Assembly: GCA_937128795.1 (NCBI GenBank)
Contig: CAKZMQ010000015.1
Coordinates: forward strand, 62,001 to 126,000
Direction: 5' to 3'
DNA: 64,000 nucleotides
Source of the DNA: an uncultured Solirubrobacterales bacterium
GTDB taxonomy: Bacteria > Actinomycetota > Thermoleophilia > Solirubrobacterales > JACPNS01
Shown: positions 58,152 through 64,000 of the stretch, piece after piece
How the letters are laid out: the number at the start of each line of letters is the position of its first letter
Position numbering within the stretch: the stretch's first letter is position 1
The notes under the pieces: model-generated
Told to the model about the DNA's origin: nothing
Database searches by the model: none
The model's input: the letters and a program-made list of their open reading frames with translations, nothing else
Made by a program: the position numbers and the translations under genes

Positions 58152-59416
58152 GTCGCGCGAACTCCCGGTGCGCTGTCGATGCCGACTAGCTCAAACGGAT
58201 TCTTTGAAAGCGCGGCTCCGAGATGTTCCAACGTCGCGGACGGTATGACGTTTCGCAGATCAAACTCCAGGAATGCCTGACGTTCAGCCGCGACAGCGAC
58301 GAATACGATCCGCTGTTCGGAACCGGTGGCAGGATCACGGGCTTCTGTCGCAACTTGCAGCGCGATCGTCTGTATCGTCCCAGCGCGATCCGCCTCAAAG
58401 ATCTCGTGTAACACCCTCAACGCGACCTGGTGGACCACGCTCGCATAGCGATCCTTCTGCGCCTTCTTAGATAGTGCCGTTGCGGTGATTTCATCCTTCG
58501 CCTTGACGTATTTGTAGGTCTTCTCACCGGGGAGAGAGTCTGGGCGAGCTATCAGGACGGTGAGGGTCAGCTCCGAAGTCGTTGGGTCGAATTCGTACTC
58601 GTGCTCCACATCAAGCCATTCGGGGTAGACAGCGTTTCCCAGAACGATCCCCACGTATTGAGTTACCGCATCATGCTCGCCAGCCGCGAGTCCGGCGATT
58701 AGGGAATCGAGCTGCTGATTGGCATCGGCGGTTTCGAGTTCGCGCAGCTGACATTCGCTCGCGTAGGCATCTCTGGCTGCTTTCAACTCATCGAGCCTGC
58801 GTTGTTCGGCGACTTCACGCTGGCGCTGTTGCTCCTGCTCACGGGCGGGAAGCGATGCCAGCTCTGCCTGCCATGCCTCGTGCTGCTGAGCAAATGTCAA
58901 TCGCGCCGACTCGACTGCCGCTGCATGCTTTTTCTTGCCGCCAAAGATGTTTCCAATTCCTGTAGGAGGCGTGGGTTCGCTAAACACTGGCTCGGGGGGA
59001 GACGCGAGTGGCGTGACCTCAGGCGTCTCAACCTCAAGGTCGGTGCGCGGAAACGGCGGGTGGTCAGGCACGGCTCTGAGGGTTTCGAGCTCAACGTAAT
59101 CATCAACATCGAGTGTCGCGGCCAGAATCGAGGAGAGTTCTTCGTCCAGCTCGGCCAGCTGCGTATTGAGCGCATCGACCTCTGCCAACTGCGCCTCCTG
59201 ATGGAGGCGCTTGGCTTCCTTTGCTGCAGCCTTCTGCTCCGCAGCGGAGGCTCTAGCCGCCGCTGCGGCTGCGCGCTCCGCCTGACGCTGGGCGCGTTCC
59301 ATCTCACGCACGGCGGCCGCGTGCGCTCGATGCTGTTCACGCTGCTGGCGCTCCCTCGCACGTGCCGCCTGTTTATTCTGATGCTGTATCTCGGCAAAGA
59401 ACCCGCGTCGTCCCAT
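58148..59416 (-). CDS. Coiled-coil protein of unknown function, coupled upstream of the DUF4041 gene
   Basis: MGRRGFFAEIQHQNKQAARARERQQREQHRAHAAAVREMERAQRQAERAAAAAARASAAEQKAAAKEAKRLH...; 4-nt ATGA overlap with the downstream gene. Confidence 0.8.
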   Translation of the reverse strand: MGRRGFFAEIQHQNKQAARARERQQREQHRAHAAAVREMERAQRQAERAAAAAARASAAEQKAAAKEAKRLHQEAQLAEVDALNTQLAELDEELSSILAATLDVDDYVELETLRAVPDHPPFPRTDLEVETPEVTPLASPPEPVFSEPTPPTGIGNIFGGKKKHAAAVESARLTFAQQHEAWQAELASLPAREQEQQRQREVAEQRRLDELKAARDAYASECQLRELETADANQQLDSLIAGLAAGEHDAVTQYVGIVLGNAVYPEWLDVEHEYEFDPTTSELTLTVLIARPDSLPGEKTYKYVKAKDEITATALSKKAQKDRYASVVHQVALRVLHEIFEADRAGTIQTIALQVATEARDPATGSEQRIVFVAVAAERQAFLEFDLRNVIPSATLEHLGAALSKNPFELVGIDSAPGVRAT

Positions 59417-59613
59417 TCTGCACCTCACGATCGTTTCATGGCCTAGGCACCGGAGCGGCAACGATGCCCCTAACCGTGTCCCCTGCGGGGTTAGGTTATC
59501 TACCTAAATTCGCTGAGTGCAACTTCTTTCTGACCACGACGAAACAGCCTGTCCAAGTAAACCGGCGGGTTCTAACTCCCCGCTAGTTTGCGAGCCGTTG
59601 ACAAAATCAATGG

Positions 59614-60216
59614 TCACGCGCTTCCGTCTCGCGTTGTGGTGAAATCGATCAGCGAATGAAGGTCTGCGTCCGAAATGCCCATTTCGCGATCGGTTCTAAG
59701 TAGAAGTGACGGGCTCGACCATTCATGCGCAAACCTACGAGATTCGAAGTTAATGTGATCATCCACCCAGGCGAATGCTCGACCTCTGTTCGGTTCGGAC
59801 GTTAGAAATTCAGCCACCACCGGCAACTTCCGCACAATCGACGGACTTCCATAACTTCGGTCCCACTTCAAATCTTCAGGCCGAGTAAACGGATCGTGAT
59901 GCCAAAGCGGCAACCCATCGTCACCCTCGACCTCATAGTGCGCGGTGTCACCTTCCTTGCCTTCCGGGATCTCCAAGAACGGCCGCGGCGGAAGCCCATA
60001 AATCGCACCCAGCTCGTTCGCGTGCTCCATCCAGTCGGTGCACCAAATGATCTCGAACGCCGCGTCGAGCGCAGCAAGCCGCTCCTGATTCTCCGGCACG
60101 ATCGGAATGCTCGCAACAGCGACGAACTGCTTCGGCCATTCCGGACGATCACCGAACGGCGCGATCACGCCGTCGACATCAAGAAACAGGAATGGCTTGG
60201 GGGAGTTGGCAGTCAT
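59614..60216 (-). CDS. HAD-like hydrolase
   Basis: PFLFLDVDGVIAPFGD; WCTDWMEHANELGAIYGLP; AFAWVDDHI. Confidence 0.85.
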   Translation of the reverse strand: MTANSPKPFLFLDVDGVIAPFGDRPEWPKQFVAVASIPIVPENQERLAALDAAFEIIWCTDWMEHANELGAIYGLPPRPFLEIPEGKEGDTAHYEVEGDDGLPLWHHDPFTRPEDLKWDRSYGSPSIVRKLPVVAEFLTSEPNRGRAFAWVDDHINFESRRFAHEWSSPSLLLRTDREMGISDADLHSLIDFTTTRDGSA

Positions 60217-61378
60217 CGTGAGGCCTCCGCTTCCAGATACGCGTCTAGCACCTGCGTAACGACAACGATCTGATCCTCGCGGACGTGGCCGTAGATGTCC
60301 TTCGTCACGTTGACGCTGCTGTGGCCCATGATGTGCGTGAGTTCCAGATCGCCGAGTCCTGCGTAGCTGCCGAGGGTTGCGGCGGAGTGCCGAGCTTCGT
60401 GCAAAGTGATCGGCACCAGTCCGGCCTTGTCCCACGCGCGGCGAGCCGTCCGATTCACCGTCGTCGGCACAAACCGATCGACCGCCGACCTTCCGAACAC
60501 AAGATCGAACCCGCCGCGACCCGTCGCGAGCTTGTGTTTGATCAACCGCTGCCTGACTCGTTTGACGAGCGGGAACATTCGGACGCCGGCCTCGGTCTTG
60601 GTCGCGACCACGCACTTGCCTTCGTCATCCCACGCGCGCGAGCATCGGCCGATTCCGCGATCCAGTTCCAGATCCTCCCAGCGCAGCTCCTGAAGCTCAC
60701 CCCGCCGCAAACCGACGTAAAGAGCCATCGACCAAAGGGCCTGTTAAAGGGGGAGAGCGCTTCGATCAGTGCTTCAGCTTCCGCGGGTGTGACCGTGCGC
60801 TCCCGCCGCGCATTGCTCGGCGGCAGTCGCAGCTTTGCCGTCGGATCGTGCGTGAGGATTTCGTCGTCGAACGCCTTGCGGCAGATCACGCGGATCGGAT
60901 CGATGTGATTGCGTACTGAGCTTGGGCCGAATCCGTCAGCGGCGAGCTTCGCGGCGAACGACTTGATGTCGCGGCGGCTCAGGTCTGTGATCCGGACGCC
61001 GCCAAGCTCGGCCTTGATCCGCTCGGCGGAACGCGCGTAGCCACGGATCACAGAGGGCTTGTACGGACGGTGGGAGCGATTGAGAATTGCGCCCGACTTC
61101 ATCCCGTCGATGTACTCGTCCAGCGCTTGGGCGACCGTCAGGCGCGAGGCGGCCGGGAGCGCGCCGCCTTGCTTCGATGCCGTGGTTAGCTCAGCACGCC
61201 ATGACTTGGCTTGGCTGACCGTCGGGAAGACCTTCTTGAGTCGCTTGTTGTTTCGCGCAATCCAGACGCTCGCCTGGTAGCTCGGATTGCACCGACAGCT
61301 TCCGTCGGATTTGCGCCCGTTGCACTTCGAGCTGTGCTGGTAGTAGATGCCGTCGCTGTGTCGTTCGTGCCTGCTCAT
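60213..61378 (-). pseudogene. Tyrosine integrase split by a single frameshift near 60731-60743
   Basis: N-part ends ...AEALIEALSPFN then goes out of frame; C-part resumes ALWSMALYVGLRRGELQELRWEDL ... LHEARHSAATLGSYAGLGDLELTHIMGHSSVNVTKDIYGH. Confidence 0.88.
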
Positions 61379-61559
61379 CGGTGTTGCCTTCCTACTAGTA
61401 AGCACCGAAAGCACGCACGCGCAACACGCGCCGTTACTCTGCGAAGTCGCATCGGAATCCAACTTTCCGGTGCCGTGCCCCGGGACGTTCCACCGTCGCC
61501 GGGGCCTTTTATTGACCGGGCCAGCGTACTTCGACCGGCGGCTGGGTGGCCGACGCGAT

Positions 61560-61808
61560 TCATCGGGAAAGTCGGTCGGCGGGGGAGGGCTCGGTGTGGT
61601 CGTCGACGTAGCGCTCGATCTCGCGCGGGGAGTAGAGCGTCACGCGCCCGATACGGACGTGTCGCAGGTACGGGCGCACGTTGCGGTCGAAGTGATCGAC
61701 GCTGACGCCGATCGCCTGCGCGGCCTCCTCACGACGCAGCAGGATCCGATCGATCCGGGTGCGGCCGGCCTGAAGGTTGATCTGAGGTTTGTTCGCTGGT
61801 GCCGCCAT
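61560..61808 (-). CDS. Excisionase-like HTH protein
   Basis: LLRREEAAQAIGVSVDHFDRNVRPYLRHVRIGRVTLYSPREIERYV; upstream of the integrase on the same strand. Confidence 0.82.
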   Translation of the reverse strand: MAAPANKPQINLQAGRTRIDRILLRREEAAQAIGVSVDHFDRNVRPYLRHVRIGRVTLYSPREIERYVDDHTEPSPADRLSR

Positions 61809-62016
61809 CTCCAGTCCTTTGGTCGCGGTTGCGTGGAGGCACTAGGTAAAGGGCGCGAGGTGCGGGTAGCGGTACCCGTGGGCTGGGATTTATTTTGAAC
61901 TCTTGATCGAGCATCTCTAACGAGAACGCGAAGCTAGGGCAATCGATTAGTCAAGAACCAGTGCGATTTAGCTAATTGAAAAACACGACGATTTTCAGGT
62001 TCTAGAGAAGCGATTG

Positions 62017-62044
62017 ATGCTGGTTTTCTGACAAAAACCAGCAT
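62017..62044. promoter_or_regulatory. Inverted repeat in divergent promoter region, candidate operator
   Basis: atgctggtttt ctgaca aaaaccagcat. Confidence 0.5.
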
Positions 62045-62200
62045 GATGGGTTCAGGTAGTCACTTGAGAGGGATAAAACAAAAAGACACAGTTGCACAGA
62101 ATGTGCGAAACGGGGTGCTGGCAGCGTGGAATCCCTTTGCTGAAGCGGGATTCACGGCACAGAATTGTGTTTTGCGACCGTAACGAGTAAGTTACGCGAA

Positions 62201-62545
62201 ATGGACGCTGATTGGCAGCTTGAATTCGAGTACGACGAGTACACCGAGGATGATCAGGACGACGTCGGGCTGAGGCCTGCGAGCGGGCGTGAGGCTGACG
62301 AAAAAGTCAGAGATCTCGCCACTGACCTGATCCGCGAGATCGAGTCCGAACGTCGCAGGCTCGACATGTCGAAGGCTGCGCTCGCAAGGAGGATTGGCAA
62401 GCAGCCGGCAGCCGTGCGGCGGCTGCTTACGACGGAGTGCAACCCCGAGCTTTACACCTTGATCGAACTGGCCGACGCGCTCGGCCTGAACTTGACGCTC
62501 AGTCGTCGTAGGGGTCGTCCGCCGGGTAGCCGTCGAACCCACTGA
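62201..62545 (+). CDS. XRE-family HTH regulator
   Basis: ESERRRLDMSKAALARRIGKQPAAVRRLLTTECNPELYTLIELADALGLNLTL; start may be 62165. Confidence 0.8.
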   Translation: MDADWQLEFEYDEYTEDDQDDVGLRPASGREADEKVRDLATDLIREIESERRRLDMSKAALARRIGKQPAAVRRLLTTECNPELYTLIELADALGLNLTLSRRRGRPPGSRRTH

Positions 62546-62846
62546 TCGGCGGATCGGGAGGTTCGATCCCAATCGCTCGCAAGTCTCGGGCCTCGTGTTC
62601 GAGGTGCATCAACTCTCGATGGATTGCTAGGTCGGGATCAAGCTCTTCGTCGTTCTGAATCGGGTCGAGTCCGGCTTCGGCGCGCTCGCGATTCATGTAT
62701 GCGAAGTACCGCGCACGATCCAGGCCCCAGAGGGCGTCGTTGTCGTCGAGGGTGCGGGGGCTTCCGAAGATCTTCATCTTCAAGCCCCAGTAATCCATGC
62801 TTTCGTGCTTCGTTAAGGGCATTCTTTTAAACGCTATGAACCACAA
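62499..62846 (-). CDS. Hypothetical protein (start uncertain)
   Basis: Acidic C-terminus; 47-nt convergent overlap with the XRE gene. Confidence 0.5.
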   Translation of the reverse strand: MWFIAFKRMPLTKHESMDYWGLKMKIFGSPRTLDDNDALWGLDRARYFAYMNRERAEAGLDPIQNDEELDPDLAIHRELMHLEHEARDLRAIGIEPPDPPISGFDGYPADDPYDD

Positions 62847-62956
62847 CTACTCACGTTTATATCCGGCTCGCTTCGCTCTACCGATACGCCTGATAAGTAA
62901 TGAAATCACACCAAAGGCGAGTGATGAGCGGTGTGCCGAGACCGAACTAAGCATGT

Positions 62957-63865
62957 CTATGATTCTGTCGAATCGCTGCTGCTCACCGCGGCCAGGTACA
63001 CGATGAACGATCCTGTAATGTGGATCGCGAGGTCGACTATTTCGTCCGGGACACTGGCGTCCGAGCCTGGATGTCGACCGTGGGCATCGCCGAGCGTGTT
63101 TCGAACGGCGCCAACTCGCTTGAGGATCTCCGCTAGCGACGACGGCAGTGACGAAATCTGCGCATGAGGGAAGTCGGCGCGCTTGAACCCGTCGGCGAGC
63201 TGGCCGAGGTTGTTGCCACTTATCCCAGAGGCTTTAAGCGCGGACTCCAACGCCGCGTTTGCTGCGGTCAAGGCATCGTCGTTTTCATCCTTCGGGCCTC
63301 GCTGATGGTGGAGCGCCTCTCGGAACGACCGGTCGACGTGTTCCCAACCGGTTCTATTCGTCGATAGCAGTGCCGGGCCGATTACAACTTCGGAAAGGGC
63401 CGGAGAACCTACTTGTTGGATCAAACCATCTTGTAGCCGGTAGCCGAATCTATGCCGGTCAGAGAGCTGGTTGTACTTGGTCTCGAAATCCGAGAACGGC
63501 ACTCCTTTTGCGGTGCGGTAGAGGAGTGATCCGCCCGAGTGAAAAGCTTGGCGATAGTTGATCTGAATCGGCGCGATTTCAGCGACGATCTCGACGAAAT
63601 CGAGCAGTTCGTCGATCTTTGACCATTGGATCCAATTTTCAATGGATTCACTCGGCGCCCAACCAAAGTGCTCGACGCTCTTCCTGTGCAGTTCGGACTT
63701 GAACGCTTTCCCGAGGCTGTCGGTCTTGAATCTCTCAGCTAGGACGAACATAAGCGCCGTCCTCAGCGGATCGGGCACTTGGTCAAAAGTGAGCGGTCCA
63801 AGTGCGCCGGTCTCAGCAATTTGCTTTCGTTCGCTGAATCGCAACCTTGTGCCTTCAGTGCTCAT
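62957..63865 (-). CDS. Abortive infection family protein (AbiJ-like N-terminus, Abi_C-like C-terminus)
   Basis: MSTEGTRLRFSERKQ...; C-term ALESALKASGISGNNLGQLADGFK..LAEILKRVGAVRNTLGDAHGRHPGSDASVPDEIVDLAIHITGSFIVYL resembles Abi_C. Confidence 0.72.
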   Translation of the reverse strand: MSTEGTRLRFSERKQIAETGALGPLTFDQVPDPLRTALMFVLAERFKTDSLGKAFKSELHRKSVEHFGWAPSESIENWIQWSKIDELLDFVEIVAEIAPIQINYRQAFHSGGSLLYRTAKGVPFSDFETKYNQLSDRHRFGYRLQDGLIQQVGSPALSEVVIGPALLSTNRTGWEHVDRSFREALHHQRGPKDENDDALTAANAALESALKASGISGNNLGQLADGFKRADFPHAQISSLPSSLAEILKRVGAVRNTLGDAHGRHPGSDASVPDEIVDLAIHITGSFIVYLAAVSSSDSTES

Positions 63866-64000
63866 TCGGCGGTCTTCACTCCTTTTGGTTCGATTTCTTC
63901 CGATTCGATTCTGGCGAGCACTTCGACGATCCGCGGATTCGACGCCACCGAGTTCATACGCACGCGATAAGTGGCCCAACGACTAAGGAGGTCAGTCGTC

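Noticed and set aside
59562-59587. T-arm-like sequence gcgggttctaactccccgc, possible attR remnant
   Set aside because: Loop is 9 nt rather than 7 and there is no extended identity to the tRNA-Glu 3' end

Overview
This is a high-GC actinobacterial-type chromosomal window, plausibly Thermoleophilia/Solirubrobacterales-like (lineage inferred only). It has four main parts. (1) ~0.6-20 kb: a dispersed ethylmalonyl-CoA (EMC) pathway neighbourhood. It holds an acyl-CoA synthetase, a ferredoxin, an ATP-grasp CoA ligase pair (SucCD/malate-CoA ligase type), a malyl-CoA-type lyase, an acyl-CoA dehydrogenase, a MaoC hydratase, a MeaB-type GTPase, an ethylmalonyl-CoA mutase-type mutase and a crotonyl-CoA carboxylase/reductase. 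(2) ~26.7-33.5 kb: a coenzyme F420 cluster (fbiC; cofE/fbiB, fbiD, fbiA and an F420:NADP reductase), with a GGDEF protein between its two parts. (3) ~34-55.9 kb: ordinary core genes interspersed with seven tRNA genes (Leu x3, Trp, Gly, Pro, Glu), some with tandem repeats or tRNA-derived fragments next to them. (4) 55.9-64 kb: a tRNA-Glu-adjacent genomic island. It holds a SUKH/SMI1 protein, a translationally coupled coiled-coil + DUF4041/T5orf172 (GIY-YIG-like) pair, a HAD-like protein, a tyrosine integrase broken by a frameshift, an excisionase-like HTH protein, an XRE regulator and an AbiJ/Abi_C-like abortive-infection protein. The most unusual non-coding signal is a set of intergenic long inverted repeats with perfect 13-22 bp arms. 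Two of them, ~10 kb apart, have unrelated stems but an essentially identical 27-nt loop. The best candidate undescribed protein system is the coupled coiled-coil/DUF4041-GIY-YIG pair in the island. No database searches were run; product names come from recognising motifs by eye.
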